NCBI GenBank assembly: GCA_963627995.1
Contig: CAVGCV010000018.1
Span: forward strand, 1 to 53,771
Direction of reading: 5' to 3'
Length of the DNA: 53,771 nucleotides
Origin: UBA3839 sp963627995
GTDB taxonomy: Bacteria > Bacteroidota > Bacteroidia > Bacteroidales > Bacteroidaceae
The position numbers and the translations under genes were made by a program. Below are positions 25,226 to 34,049 of this stretch, piece by piece (positions within the stretch are counted from its first letter, which is position 1; every line of letters starts with the position of its first letter). Below the pieces are notes generated by a model. The model did not search any database and was not told where the DNA came from. It saw only the letters and a list, made by a program, of their open reading frames with translations.

Positions 25226-26194
25226 TTAAGAAAGTATGTGCTTGCGCCCGAAGAAGAGGCGCGATGCGCCAGTCCTGTCGGCAATCCATCCGAGAACAAG
25301 GCTTCCGGCGACACAGAAGACGAGCGAGACGGCAAGGAAGAGCATGCCGGTCGGCTCAAACAGCAGGTAGGGCTGGAACGCCTTGCAGAGGATGGTGAAG
25401 ATGGGGGAGAAGAGAAACAAAACGAGCGTGTTACGGCCTAAGAAAAGTGCCGCCGAACGGATGCGTCCGCGTGACAGCTGATAGGCGTACAGGCACGTGC
25501 AGATGCTTAGGTACACTATCATCGCGCTGCCCACGGACGGGGATTGGAGGTTGCCGGGAAAGGCGGCGAGCAAGGCCATTGCCGCAACGGCGAAGACGGA
25601 GGGCTGAAACACCCTCGTGAATGGTAGGCCGCTCCGGCGTAGAGCGGCACCGGCCAAGAAATAGAGAGACATGGGCAGCGACACGATGCCGAACAGCAGC
25701 GCGTAGGCCGCGAACAGAAGGGCAAGGAGAATAAGTTGCGTCAGTAGTTTGGCTCGGACGTAGCGGGATACTACGTAGAGCGACGCGCCGCACAGGACGA
25801 GCGTGTGCAGGTACCAGTAGGGTCCCAGCGGATGCAGCAGGAGGTGGGTGAGAAACACGGACGTAGTGAGGCTGTCGATGTGCTCCCGTATTGGGAGGAT
25901 GGACGCGCACGCGATGTACCCGCCCTCCATCAGGGCGTAGGGGATGAGGAAGAAGAGCAGTGTGCGACCGAAGCTGCGGAACGGGCGTTCGGTTTTCATC
26001 AGATAGCCCGACACGATGAGGAATGCCGGCATGTGGAACGTATAGACGATTTGCTTGGCGTAGGGATAGGTGTCGCCGATATAGACCAAATGGAAGGCTA
26101 TCATGAGGAGGATGAGAACGCACTTGAGGAAGTCGAGTTCCTCCGCTCGCCCCTTTCTTCGGGTGATTGTGGCTGCTGTTTGCTCGGTCTCCAT
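25226..26194 (-). CDS. acyltransferase 3 family membrane protein
   Basis: A 322-aa polytopic membrane protein with about ten hydrophobic helices. The N-terminal ELDFLKCVLILLMIAFHL...KQIVYTFHMPAFLIVSGYLM contains the two conserved His regions of acyltransferase 3 (PF01757), which O-acetylate sugars of surface polysaccharides, peptidoglycan or lipids. The ATG at 26194 (METEQTAATITRRKGR) places a basic segment before the first helix; a longer frame to 26290 runs into the promoter region. It is convergent with rho and divergent from the beta-barrel receptor. Substrate unknown. Confidence 0.85.
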   Translation of the reverse strand: METEQTAATITRRKGRAEELDFLKCVLILLMIAFHLVYIGDTYPYAKQIVYTFHMPAFLIVSGYLMKTERPFRSFGRTLLFFLIPYALMEGGYIACASILPIREHIDSLTTSVFLTHLLLHPLGPYWYLHTLVLCGASLYVVSRYVRAKLLTQLILLALLFAAYALLFGIVSLPMSLYFLAGAALRRSGLPFTRVFQPSVFAVAAMALLAAFPGNLQSPSVGSAMIVYLSICTCLYAYQLSRGRIRSAALFLGRNTLVLFLFSPIFTILCKAFQPYLLFEPTGMLFLAVSLVFCVAGSLVLGWIADRTGASRLFFGRKHILS

Positions 26195-26228
26195 GTAGCG
26201 GAAATGAATTCGGGGTTGTAAGTTAGCG

Positions 26229-26260
26229 CGAAGATACATTTTTCTGCGCACACAGCCAAG
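26229..26260 (-). promoter_or_regulatory. promoter candidate CTTG-N20-TATCTTCG, leftward
   Basis: The minus strand shows CTTG at 26257-26260 and TATCTTCG at 26229-26236. Spacing is right, with one mismatch in each box. It would drive the acyltransferase gene. Confidence 0.5.
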
Positions 26261-26351
26261 GCATCGTTGCCGCAATGGCGTGCAGGGCATCGCCTGCGCC
26301 CTTGGCTATGCTAAATGTTCTTAAAATAAGCGCAACTGTTAAACTTCTTTG

Positions 26352-26359
26352 TACCTTTG
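26352..26359 (+). promoter_or_regulatory. -7 box TACCTTTG for the beta-barrel receptor
   Basis: TACCTTTGG matches TAnnTTTG, 90 nt upstream of the ATG at 26450. No convincing -33 box. Confidence 0.55.
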
Positions 26360-26449
26360 GCGTCTGAAAAATTGTTGAGCGGACTTTGGTGCGGGAATCT
26401 AATACATGGCATCCTTCCTTGGGATGAGAAAACAATTAATATCTTAAAT

Positions 26450-29419
26450 ATGAAGAAAAGGCTAACGATGGCCGTCTTGTCACTGCTGCTCGCCGGCGCA
26501 GCTTGGGGTCAGTCGAAGTACAATGTCTCGGGCATCATCATTGAGAAAGATGCGAACGAGGCTGTTCCTGGCGCAACCGTGCAGGTGATCACGAAACGGG
26601 ACAGCGCGTTTGTCAAAGGGACGGCGACAGACTTGAAGGGAAACTTCAGCATTGCGTCGGTGGAGACGGGCGACTATTTGTTGAAAATATCGTTCATCGG
26701 CTATCAAACGAAGTTCATGCCGCTCAGTCTGAAGGATCAGAAGCAGAAGAAGGTGGACGTAGGCTACATCACCCTCTCAACGGACGCGGTGATGCTTGCG
26801 GGCGCAACCGTGCAGACGCATCTCGCGCAGGTGCAAGTGAAGGGCGACTCGCTCGTCTATAACGCGTCGGCCTACAAGCTCGCCGCAGGCAGCGCGTTGG
26901 AGGACTTGGTGAAGAAACTGCCGGGCGCGACGATGGACAGCGACGGGACGATTAAAATCAATGGCAAGGAAGTGAAGAAAATCCTCGTGGACGGCAAGGA
27001 ATTCTTCATCAACGACAAGAGTATCGCGCTGAAGAATCTGCCCACCGATATTATCGACAAGGTGAAGGCCTACGACCGCAAGAGCGACCTCGCGCGCATC
27101 ACGGGCATTGACGACGGCGAGGAGGAAACCGTGCTCGACGTGGGCATCAAGAAAGGCAAGAACAACGGCTGGTTCGGCGAGTTGAGCGGTGGCGTGGGCA
27201 CGCAGAGCCGCTACAACGAACGCGTGAATGTGAACCGCTTCAATGGTACCAACCAATACTCCATCGTGATGGGGGCGAACAATGTCGGCGACAGCGGATT
27301 CGGCGGTGGCGGCGGACGCTTTTGGGGCGGTGGCGGCAATGGCTTGCGCGCCAGCAAGAACGTGGGCTTCAACTTCGCGAACGAGACAAAAGACCAGAAG
27401 CTCCAAACGGGCGGACACGTGTTCCACCGTTACAACGGCAGCGATGAATGGAACAAGTCCTTCACGCAAAACTTTGTAACCTCGACGGGTGCGTTCAACA
27501 ACAGGCTGTCGCAAAGTTTTACGAGCAACGCGAGTTTGAACGCGTCACTCCGCTTTGAGTGGAAACCCGATACGATGACAAACATCATCTTCCGCCCGAG
27601 CGGCAACTACTCACGCAACCGTGGCAGCTCAAGGAGCGAATCGAGCACCTACAACGCCAATCCGGACGACTACGACGAGACACAGCTCGCCGAGGCAGAG
27701 AATGTATTTCTCGGTGGCACCGGTAGTATGGGTGCGACGACCGACGAAGACATCCAGCGCATCGTGGAAACAATCGTGAACACCAACCGCAGCCGCTCGC
27801 AGTCGTATTCAAACAACAAAGGGCTGAACGGTGAGTTGCAGCTGAACCGCAAGCTCAACGGCAATGGACGCAACGTCACGTTGAGGCTGACGGGCGGTCT
27901 GTCCGAATCGGAGAGCAAGTCGCTGTCCGCGTCGGAAGTCCGCTACCAACCCGACAAGCGCGAGCCCGACACCAACAACCGCTACTATACGACTCCTGGA
28001 CGCAACCGCAACTATTCGGTGCAGGCCACGTACAGCGAGCCGATAGCCAAGCGCACCTACTTGCAGTTCAGCTATCGGTTCAACTACCGCTACACGAAGA
28101 GCGACCGGCAGGCCTTCACTTACGATGCCGTGGCATACACGGACTTGGTGAACGCACTGGCCTCGCACCGCTACGACATCGCTGGGGCAGTGGACGAACT
28201 GCTGAACAAAAGCTATGACCCGGAGCCAAACACAAATTTGAGCCAGTTCTCCGAATACAACAACAAGGACCACACATTTGGGCTGACGTTGCGCGTCGTG
28301 CGTGACAAGTATAACCTCAGTGCCGGCGTCGAGGCTTTGCCACAGCACACGGAACTGAACTACAAGTACATGGGAAAGGACTTCCCCAAGGTGACGCAGA
28401 ACGTGTTCAACTTCACACCGACGATGCGGATGCGCTATAAGTTCAACGAGACGAGCTCGCTCAACTTTGACTACCGGGGACGCACGTCGCAGCCTTCCAT
28501 CACCAACATGCTCGACATCACCGACGACTCCGACCCTCTGAACATCCGCAAGGGCAACCCCGACTTGAAGCCGTCCTTCCGCTCCGACATCCGCATGTTC
28601 TACAACACCTACAACGCGGAACGCCAGCGCGGCATCTTCACCCACATGAGCATACAGCTGTCGCAGAACGACATCTCCAACCGCGTTTCCTACAACGAGG
28701 AAACAGGCGTGCGCACAACGCGTCCCGAGAACATCAACGGCAACTGGAATGTGTGGTCGGGCTTTGGAGTCAACTCGGCGCTCGACAAGAGCAAGACCTT
28801 TACAATCAACAGCTTCTCGAACTTCGGCTACACCAAGCGCGTGCAATACCTCGACCCTACGCAGTACGAGCGTGACAAGTCGTCCACCAACTCGCTGAAC
28901 CTGGGGCAGAACCTCGGCTTCACCGTACGCTATGGCGACTGGCTCGATGTCACGGCCAACGGCAACATCGACTACTCCCATTCCACCAACAATGTGCTGG
29001 CCAACAGCAATTTCAACACGTTCGATTTCTCCTACGGACTCGACGCCACCCTCACCGCGCCGTGGGGCACAAACCTCAGCACCGACATCGCCATGAACTC
29101 GCGTCGCGGCTACTCGTCGGATGAGATGAACACGAACGAACTGATCTGGAATGCGCAAATCTCGCACTCGTTCCTCAAGGGCAGGGCGCTGACGGTGGCG
29201 CTCGAATGGAACGACATACTCCGCGAGCAGAGCAACATCAGCCGCACCATCGACGCGATGCAGCGCAACGACTCGCGTTACAATGCCATTTATTCCTACG
29301 GGATGCTTCGCGTCATCTACAAGCTGAACATCTTCGGCGGAAAGAACGCCAACGGAACGGAACACGCGCGCGGCCCTTGGGGCGGAGGGCCAGGCCCCAG
29401 GCCGGGCCGCCCCATGTAG
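26450..29419 (+). CDS. outer membrane beta-barrel protein (TonB-receptor-like, OMP_b-brl type)
   Basis: A 989-aa outer-membrane protein. Signal peptide 1-21 (AVLSLLLAGAAWGQ) is followed by a carboxypeptidase-regulatory-like domain (about 23-110, KYNVSGIIIEKDANEAVPGA...SFIGYQ), a plug-like region (about 130-225, SALEDLVKKLPGA, IKINGKEVKKILVDGKEFF) and a long barrel rich in alternating aromatics. A glycine-rich loop (GFGGGGGRFWGGGGNG) sits near residue 285. This is the PF14905-type outer membrane beta-barrel family rather than SusC: it has no partner susD and no YGSRGANG motif. The ligand is unknown. The ATG at 26450 sits directly before the signal peptide. The Gly/Pro-rich tail (GGGPGPRPGRPM) is unusual for a barrel, which normally ends in Phe. 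Confidence 0.85.
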   Translation: MKKRLTMAVLSLLLAGAAWGQSKYNVSGIIIEKDANEAVPGATVQVITKRDSAFVKGTATDLKGNFSIASVETGDYLLKISFIGYQTKFMPLSLKDQKQKKVDVGYITLSTDAVMLAGATVQTHLAQVQVKGDSLVYNASAYKLAAGSALEDLVKKLPGATMDSDGTIKINGKEVKKILVDGKEFFINDKSIALKNLPTDIIDKVKAYDRKSDLARITGIDDGEEETVLDVGIKKGKNNGWFGELSGGVGTQSRYNERVNVNRFNGTNQYSIVMGANNVGDSGFGGGGGRFWGGGGNGLRASKNVGFNFANETKDQKLQTGGHVFHRYNGSDEWNKSFTQNFVTSTGAFNNRLSQSFTSNASLNASLRFEWKPDTMTNIIFRPSGNYSRNRGSSRSESSTYNANPDDYDETQLAEAENVFLGGTGSMGATTDEDIQRIVETIVNTNRSRSQSYSNNKGLNGELQLNRKLNGNGRNVTLRLTGGLSESESKSLSASEVRYQPDKREPDTNNRYYTTPGRNRNYSVQATYSEPIAKRTYLQFSYRFNYRYTKSDRQAFTYDAVAYTDLVNALASHRYDIAGAVDELLNKSYDPEPNTNLSQFSEYNNKDHTFGLTLRVVRDKYNLSAGVEALPQHTELNYKYMGKDFPKVTQNVFNFTPTMRMRYKFNETSSLNFDYRGRTSQPSITNMLDITDDSDPLNIRKGNPDLKPSFRSDIRMFYNTYNAERQRGIFTHMSIQLSQNDISNRVSYNEETGVRTTRPENINGNWNVWSGFGVNSALDKSKTFTINSFSNFGYTKRVQYLDPTQYERDKSSTNSLNLGQNLGFTVRYGDWLDVTANGNIDYSHSTNNVLANSNFNTFDFSYGLDATLTAPWGTNLSTDIAMNSRRGYSSDEMNTNELIWNAQISHSFLKGRALTVALEWNDILREQSNISRTIDAMQRNDSRYNAIYSYGMLRVIYKLNIFGGKNANGTEHARGPWGGGPGPRPGRPM

Positions 29420-29516
29420 TGCACGGAGCGGGGGTGCGTGGCAGCTTGCTGCCGACCGTATTCCCGCCCCGAACCCTCGGCGCATGAACAACAGGCAGAC
29501 TACCAACCCACAGCGT

Positions 29517-29557
29517 GTCGTGGCCGCCGGCGCATCCCTTGCGCCGCGGTCCACGAC
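29517..29557. other. hairpin between receptor and CPBP genes
   Basis: GTCGTGG (29517-29523) pairs with CCACGAC (29551-29557), with an inner CGGCGCA/TGCGCCG stem. There is no T run. It could be a terminator or RNA stability element 20 nt before the CPBP start. Confidence 0.45.
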
Positions 29558-29576
29558 CGCATAGCTTACAACCGAA

Positions 29577-30401
29577 ATGAAGACTTATCTCACCTCCCTG
29601 GCCTGGCCGGCGGCGGCATTCCTCGTCTACGTGACGGTGCAGTCGGTGGCCGCCGGCACCCTGGCCGCCGTCATGCTGCTCCTGCCCGAGGGCTACATCG
29701 TGGACATGAGCGTGGGGATGGGCGGCGTGCTTTGCGTGTCGAGCGCGGTCACGACGGCCATCGTCCTTTGGCTCAAGCCCTTCGGGCTGCGCCGCTCGTT
29801 CCGCTCCTTCGGGTGCAGGCCCCTGCCCGCCGTCGTCGCCGTCGTGGCCGTGCTGCTGGGGCTTTTTGCCTCCAACATCATCAACGAGTACCTCGACTTC
29901 GCCAACCCCATGGAGGACTTGTTCACCGGCATGAGCCGGAGCGCGCTGGGCGTGCTGGCACTGGCCGTCGCGGGTCCCGTTTGTGAGGAGGTCGTCTTTC
30001 GCGGCGGCGTGATGAAGCCCATGCTCGAGCGCGGTGTCCATCCCTGGGCGGCCATAGCCACGTCGGCCGTCGTCTTCGGACTCATCCACGGAAATCTCGC
30101 CCAAATTCCCTTCGCCACGCTCGTGGGCGTGCTGTTCGGCGTGGTCTATTACCGCACGAAGAGCCTCGTCGTCACCACCGCCTGCCACATTCTCAACAAC
30201 TCCTTCTCCGTGGCCATGATGATGGTCTTCGGCGAGCGCGCCAACACGATGACCTTCGAGGGCACGTTCGGCGCGGCGGCCACGCGCCTAATCCTTGCGG
30301 CGGCCGTCGTGGCGTGCGTCGTGCTTGTCAGGATTTTCTGGAAGAAAACGGAGCCGGGCGCGGAGTGCCGCTGGCTACCGGGCGAAGAGGCGGACAAATA
30401 G
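29577..30401 (+). CDS. CPBP-family intramembrane protease
   Basis: A 274-aa polytopic membrane protein of the CAAX/CPBP (Abi) family (PF02517). Motif 1 is EEVVFR (Glu137-Glu138, Arg142), motif 2 FGLIHGN with His171, and motif 3 HILNN with His204 and Asn208; these form the glutamate-based active site inside the membrane. About seven to eight helices surround it. Relatives cleave prenylated or membrane proteins and some give bacteriocin immunity; the target here is unknown. Its 3' end overlaps the converging glycosyltransferase gene by 27 bp. Confidence 0.9.
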   Translation: MKTYLTSLAWPAAAFLVYVTVQSVAAGTLAAVMLLLPEGYIVDMSVGMGGVLCVSSAVTTAIVLWLKPFGLRRSFRSFGCRPLPAVVAVVAVLLGLFASNIINEYLDFANPMEDLFTGMSRSALGVLALAVAGPVCEEVVFRGGVMKPMLERGVHPWAAIATSAVVFGLIHGNLAQIPFATLVGVLFGVVYYRTKSLVVTTACHILNNSFSVAMMMVFGERANTMTFEGTFGAAATRLILAAAVVACVVLVRIFWKKTEPGAECRWLPGEEADK

Positions 30402-31316
30402 GCGCGCCATGCGCCACGCCCCTCTTCCCCCGAGCGAAACGTAGCGTGAAATCATGCGCCCGACGAGGCGCGCGAGGGCAGGTTCGTGAGCGAAGAGCTC
30501 GCGGGCCTGCTCTTCGCATTTCCGCGCGGCGCGTCCGTCGCCCTCGCGCCGCAGGTGCCCGCCGAGGATGGCGTGGCGGCAGAGCAGGGCGGCACGGAGC
30601 GCGCGGCGGTCGCGGCGCGCCGGCGCGGCGATGTCGCCGGCGCAGTGCCGCAGCGCCAGCAGCTCGGCGTCGATGCCTGAGGCGAAATCCGCGCCCGTCA
30701 GGCTGTCGGGGTGCACATGAATCGTATGCAGCGCGCGCTCCGTCCACCACCGCAGCCTGGGCCGCGCCAGCAGCACCCGCAGCCCGAGCTCGTAGTCGTC
30801 CCATTTCGTCAGCTCCTCGTCCCACCCTCCGATGCGGCGCACGAAGTCCGTGCGCAGCACCATCGACTGCGTGGCGAGGTGCGACGTGAGGATTTGCTCC
30901 GTGGGGTCGGCGGTCGGACGGAAGTCGCGCCGCCGTGTGCGCCCGCCCGCATGGATGTTCGTGGCCAGTGCCAGCACGTCGGTGTCGTCCGTCAGCTGCG
31001 GCGTGACGAGGGCGAAGAAGTCGCGGTCGAACTCGTCGTCCGAATCGAAGAAGTACACCCACTCCGTCCGGCACAGCGCCAGGCCGCGGTTGCGCGCCCG
31101 CGCCGCTCCGGGTCGGCGCTCCTCGGCCAGCACGACGCTGAAGTCCGGCGCGCGGTGCTCCTGCGCGAACGCTTCGCACACGGCGCGCGAGCCGTCCGTC
31201 GAGCCGTTGTCCACGAGGATGAGGCGCAGCGGACGCTGCCCGCACCCGGCCAGCGAGCGCAGCGTGCGCGGCAGCAGGGCGGCGCGGTTGCGGTAGGGGA
31301 CGACCACGGTCAGCAT
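30375..31316 (-). CDS. GT2 glycosyltransferase
   Basis: A 313-aa family 2 glycosyltransferase with GT-A fold. The N terminus MLTVVVPYRNRAALLPRTLRS, nucleotide-binding VDNGSTDGS (about 36-44), GAARARNRGL, and the metal-binding acidic motif FFDSDDEFD (about 89-97) are diagnostic. ERIG-like RRIGGWDEELTKWDDYELGLR carries the acceptor-side ED-type motif. It transfers a sugar from a nucleotide donor to a surface glycan; donor and acceptor are unknown. The ATG at 31316 overlaps the stop of the upstream GT2 gene by 7 bp. A longer in-frame extension is antisense-like GC artefact. The Arg/Ala-rich C terminus overlaps the CPBP gene tail-to-tail. Confidence 0.88.
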   Translation of the reverse strand: MLTVVVPYRNRAALLPRTLRSLAGCGQRPLRLILVDNGSTDGSRAVCEAFAQEHRAPDFSVVLAEERRPGAARARNRGLALCRTEWVYFFDSDDEFDRDFFALVTPQLTDDTDVLALATNIHAGGRTRRRDFRPTADPTEQILTSHLATQSMVLRTDFVRRIGGWDEELTKWDDYELGLRVLLARPRLRWWTERALHTIHVHPDSLTGADFASGIDAELLALRHCAGDIAAPARRDRRALRAALLCRHAILGGHLRREGDGRAARKCEEQARELFAHEPALARLVGRMISRYVSLGGRGAWRMARLFVRLFAR

Positions 31317-32197
31317 AAGTTCAGGTAGTAGCCGAGTTTGTAAGCCGAGAACACCAGCAGCGACGGGTGCGCGCCCAGCAGGTTGCGGCGCATCAGTCCG
31401 CCCAGCGCGCGGTGGGCGAGCCGCGCCGCCCACGCCACGTGCCACCGCCGCAGCCAGTCCGCCGCGTTCTCCACGCGGCTGTGCCCGCGCATCCTCCCCC
31501 CCAGCCCGCGCAGCGTGCGCAGGGCGGCCTCCGCCTTGCGCAGGTACACGTCGTTGGCCTCCAGCCCGCAGTGCACCAGCGGGTTGTCGATGTGCAGCAC
31601 CTCCACCCCGCGCCGCTCCAGCTCCACGCCGAGGAGCGCGTCCTCGTAGCCGTATTCCCTGCACTCCTCGTCGAACCGCACCTGCATGAACACCTCGCGG
31701 CGCATGAGCAGGTTGAATGTCGAGAGCTGGTCGTAGGGATGCCGCTGCCGGATGGCCGCCGCGCGCCGCAGGTCGGCGTCGCGCTCGTAGCGGTAGCGCA
31801 GCGTGGCCGCGGGGTTGGGGTTCGCGGAGGGGTGCCGCAGCCCGCCGCACACGCAGTCGGCCCGCTCCGCCGCCGCCATGTAGCGCGCGATGGAGAAGTC
31901 CGCCGGCACGGCCGCGTCGCAGTCCACGACGAGCATCCACGTGCCGCGCGCCTCGTCGGCCAGCAGGTTGCGCGTGCGCGCCCTGCCCATGTTGCGCTCG
32001 TTGCGCACGAAGCGCGCGCCCGCCGCCCGCACCCCCCTCTCGTTGCGGAGGGAGAGCTGCGTGTCGGTCGACGCGTCGTCGCACACGACGATTTCCGACG
32101 TGCCGCCCCACGCCTCGCACGACCGCCGCATCGCCTCCACCAGCTGGCGGCAGTCGTAGTTCCACACGGGGATGAGGACGGAGAGCTCGGGATTCAT
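31310..32197 (-). CDS. GT2 glycosyltransferase
   Basis: A 295-aa GT-A family 2 glycosyltransferase. Motifs are SVLIPVWNYDCRQLVEAM, VVCDDASTD (about 36-44), NMGRARTRNLLADEA, the DXD equivalent VVDCDAAVP (about 90-98) and MRREVFMQVRFDEECREYGYEDALLG. The pattern is close to polysaccharide or LPS sugar transferases of Bacteroidales. It is the middle gene of three leftward GT2 genes (40 bp after the previous, 7-bp overlap with the next), so they probably act in one glycan pathway. Cytoplasmic or membrane-associated. Confidence 0.88.
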   Translation of the reverse strand: MNPELSVLIPVWNYDCRQLVEAMRRSCEAWGGTSEIVVCDDASTDTQLSLRNERGVRAAGARFVRNERNMGRARTRNLLADEARGTWMLVVDCDAAVPADFSIARYMAAAERADCVCGGLRHPSANPNPAATLRYRYERDADLRRAAAIRQRHPYDQLSTFNLLMRREVFMQVRFDEECREYGYEDALLGVELERRGVEVLHIDNPLVHCGLEANDVYLRKAEAALRTLRGLGGRMRGHSRVENAADWLRRWHVAWAARLAHRALGGLMRRNLLGAHPSLLVFSAYKLGYYLNLC

Positions 32198-32237
32198 GTC
32201 TTTCGCGGATTTGGAAAAGGTGTGGCGCGCGGGCGGC

Positions 32238-33092
32238 TCAGTCCGTTTCCGGACGCGGCGTGCTGCGCACGTAGCGCATGCCCGCCACCATCCGGCACAT
32301 CAGCGCGAGGGGGTTCGCGCCCTCGGCCAGCATGGCGCGCGCGGCCGCCCGCAGGCACAGCCACAGCGCGCGGCGCAAGCCCCATACGTAGTACAGCGCG
32401 GCGCCCTTCGACCGCTGCACGCGCGCGTCGGCGGCCAGCCGCGTGCCCGTCGTCGCGGGGTCGGTGGCGCCCACCACGATGGGCAGCAGCCGCACGTGCA
32501 GCCCCGCGTCGGCGGCGTCCTTCAGCAGCACTTCCTCCTCGCCGCAGCACAGCCGCTCCGCCCCCAGGCCGAACCGCTCGTCGAACCGCAGCCCGCGCTC
32601 CGCCACGCGCCGGCGCATCGACATCTCCCACGAGGCCACGTGGTAGCCCCCGGCCACGGCGCGCGCGTAAGTCGGGCAGCCGTCGGGGTACGCCTTGAAG
32701 ACGCGCCCGCCGTAGTCCGTCATCCGCACCAGCGCGATGTCCAGTTCCGGACGCGCGGCGTAGGCCTCGCGCAGGGCGCGGATGCCCCCGGCGTCGAGCC
32801 GCCCGTCGTCGTCGGCCAGCAGCAGCAGCTCGGCGCGCGCCTGGCGCAGCGCGTGGTTGCGGTTGCGCGAGAGGCCGCGCCCGGGCAGCGTCGCGAGCGC
32901 CACGTCGGCGCGCCGGCGCAGCTCCGCCGGCACGCCGCCCAGGAAGCGCGCGTCCGTGTACTGCATCGACACCACGTAGCGCACGCCCTCCGCCGGCGGC
33001 ATCAGCACGCCCGGAACGCGCCCGATGCCGCCGTCGATGGTGCACACCAGTATGTCGATGTCCGGCAGCCGCGCCGCCCCAGTTTGTGCCAT
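32238..33092 (-). CDS. GT2-like glycosyltransferase
   Basis: A 284-aa GT-A-type glycosyltransferase of a Bacteroidales branch. DIDILVCTIDGGIGRVPGVL replaces the usual opening strand. RGLSRNRNHALRQARAELLLLADDDGRLD (residues about 72-100) contains the conserved R-N-x-A helix and the DDD metal site. WEMSMRRRVAERGLRFDERFGLGAERLCCGEEEVLL provides the acceptor-side Glu cluster. This is the first gene of the three-GT2 run. The C terminus is Ala/Arg-rich with a possible amphipathic helix. Substrate unknown. Confidence 0.85.
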   Translation of the reverse strand: MAQTGAARLPDIDILVCTIDGGIGRVPGVLMPPAEGVRYVVSMQYTDARFLGGVPAELRRRADVALATLPGRGLSRNRNHALRQARAELLLLADDDGRLDAGGIRALREAYAARPELDIALVRMTDYGGRVFKAYPDGCPTYARAVAGGYHVASWEMSMRRRVAERGLRFDERFGLGAERLCCGEEEVLLKDAADAGLHVRLLPIVVGATDPATTGTRLAADARVQRSKGAALYYVWGLRRALWLCLRAAARAMLAEGANPLALMCRMVAGMRYVRSTPRPETD

Positions 33093-33185
33093 TGTCGGTG
33101 TCTCGGTGAAAAACAGCGGATTCCGGAAGCCCTGCGACGGACTCCCGGAACCCGCAGCTCGTGTCTGCGCAGCGCGCCGCGCGGG

Positions 33186-33428
33186 CTACCGCCTGCGCTT
33201 GAACAGCCGCCACACGTCCCACAGGGAGTTGCCCACCTTGTAGGCCGTGATGCCCCAGCCCACGGCGCGCAGCGCCGCGTTGTCCGACGTGAGCAGCGAG
33301 CGGCTGCGCGGCGTCACGGCGCTGGCCGCGCGCGCCTTCAGCCGCTCCGCGGAGCGCTCGATCTCTCCCCGCGTCGCCAGCTTGGCGTAGCGCAGGTCGT
33401 TGTAGGTGGAGATGTCCTTGTAGTTCAT
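33186..33428 (-). CDS. small conserved protein, 80 aa
   Basis: It starts MNYKDISTYNDLRYAKLATRGE and overlaps the stop of the preceding holin-like gene by ATGA, which fixes the start. There is one weak hydrophobic segment (RAVGWGITAYKVGNSLWDVW) and a basic tail (RLFKRRR). It is the third member of a YtxH, holin-X-like, small protein triad that I recognise as common in Bacteroidales envelope/stress loci; its function is not established. There is a 93-bp gap to the glycosyltransferase genes downstream. Confidence 0.7.
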   Translation of the reverse strand: MNYKDISTYNDLRYAKLATRGEIERSAERLKARAASAVTPRSRSLLTSDNAALRAVGWGITAYKVGNSLWDVWRLFKRRR

Positions 33429-33799
33429 GCCTTGGTGCCTTTGCGTGCGTTCACTTCGTCGGGGAAGAATGTCTCCATCAGCATGCGGATGACGGGCCGC
33501 GTGACCAGCAGTCCGCGCAGCAGCCACGCCAGCAGTCCCAGCAGCGCGAATGCCGCGCCGACGATGGCGTAGCTGATGGCCGTGTCGCCCACCACCTCGG
33601 CCAGCCAGTGCACGGCGGCCATGGCCAGGCACAGCGTCGCCACCGACAGCAGCGTGAAGAGCACGGCCGCCGAAATCGCCATCGTCAGCACCACGGCGAG
33701 GCGGTCCACCGCCTCGAGCCGCGCGTACTGCCACAGCAGCCTCCACAGCCGCCGGCCCTCCTTGAGCGTGTCCTGCATCTCGGGATTTCCCTCGAACAT
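33425..33799 (-). CDS. phage-holin-like / DUF1469 membrane protein
   Basis: A 124-aa protein with a charged N terminus (MFEGNPEMQDTLKEGRRLW) and two long hydrophobic helices (about 37-68 and 75-100: LAVVLTMAISAAVLF, ISYAIVGAAFALLGLLAWLL), matching the putative Actinobacterial holin-X/DUF1469 architecture often found next to YtxH. It is not a phage gene in this context. The ATG at 33799 is 4 bp after the ytxH-like stop; its own stop overlaps the next gene. A cell-envelope role is inferred. Confidence 0.75.
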   Translation of the reverse strand: MFEGNPEMQDTLKEGRRLWRLLWQYARLEAVDRLAVVLTMAISAAVLFTLLSVATLCLAMAAVHWLAEVVGDTAISYAIVGAAFALLGLLAWLLRGLLVTRPVIRMLMETFFPDEVNARKGTKA

Positions 33800-33803
33800 G
33801 GGC

Positions 33804-34049
33804 CTATTCCGCGTCGTAGTCGGCCGTGCACTCCGCCTCCGGGCACTTCCGTCCGATGTTCTTAATCTCGTCAATCAGCTTGTTCAGCTCCTCCTTGCCC
33901 AGCTTGATGCCGCGCTTGTCGAGCGCGTCCTTGATTTTCCTGCGCTGGTCCTCGCCCTTCTCCGGGGCGAACAGCAGGCCGATGGCCGCACCGATGACAG
34001 CACCGCCGATGAGCGAGGCGATGACCAAGGCACTTGTTCCGTTCTTCAT
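33804..34049 (-). CDS. YtxH domain protein, 81 aa
   Basis: A glycine-rich transmembrane helix near the N terminus (ALVIASLIGGAVIGAAIGLLFAPEKG) followed by a helical, charged tail (RRKIKDALDKRGIKLGKEELNK) is the hallmark of the YtxH/gas-vesicle-like family PF12732. A Cys pair (KCPEAEC) near the C terminus is unusual. First gene of the leftward triad. The leader upstream is long (about 250 nt to a TATTTTTG box). Family members are linked to envelope stress, but no biochemical role is known. Confidence 0.85.
   Translation of the reverse strand: MKNGTSALVIASLIGGAVIGAAIGLLFAPEKGEDQRRKIKDALDKRGIKLGKEELNKLIDEIKNIGRKCPEAECTADYDAE

Noticed and set aside
29438..29986. 182-codon ORF across the receptor-CPBP gap
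   Set aside because: Out of frame with the CPBP gene and Arg/Pro-rich. CPBP motifs are in the other frame.
31317..32165. Long N-terminal extension of the first GT2 protein
   Set aside because: This frame overlaps the neighbouring GT2 gene, which has clear motifs; the extension has none.
33425..33799. Prophage holin
   Set aside because: The holin-X-like protein sits in a YtxH triad with no lysin, structural or integrase genes nearby.
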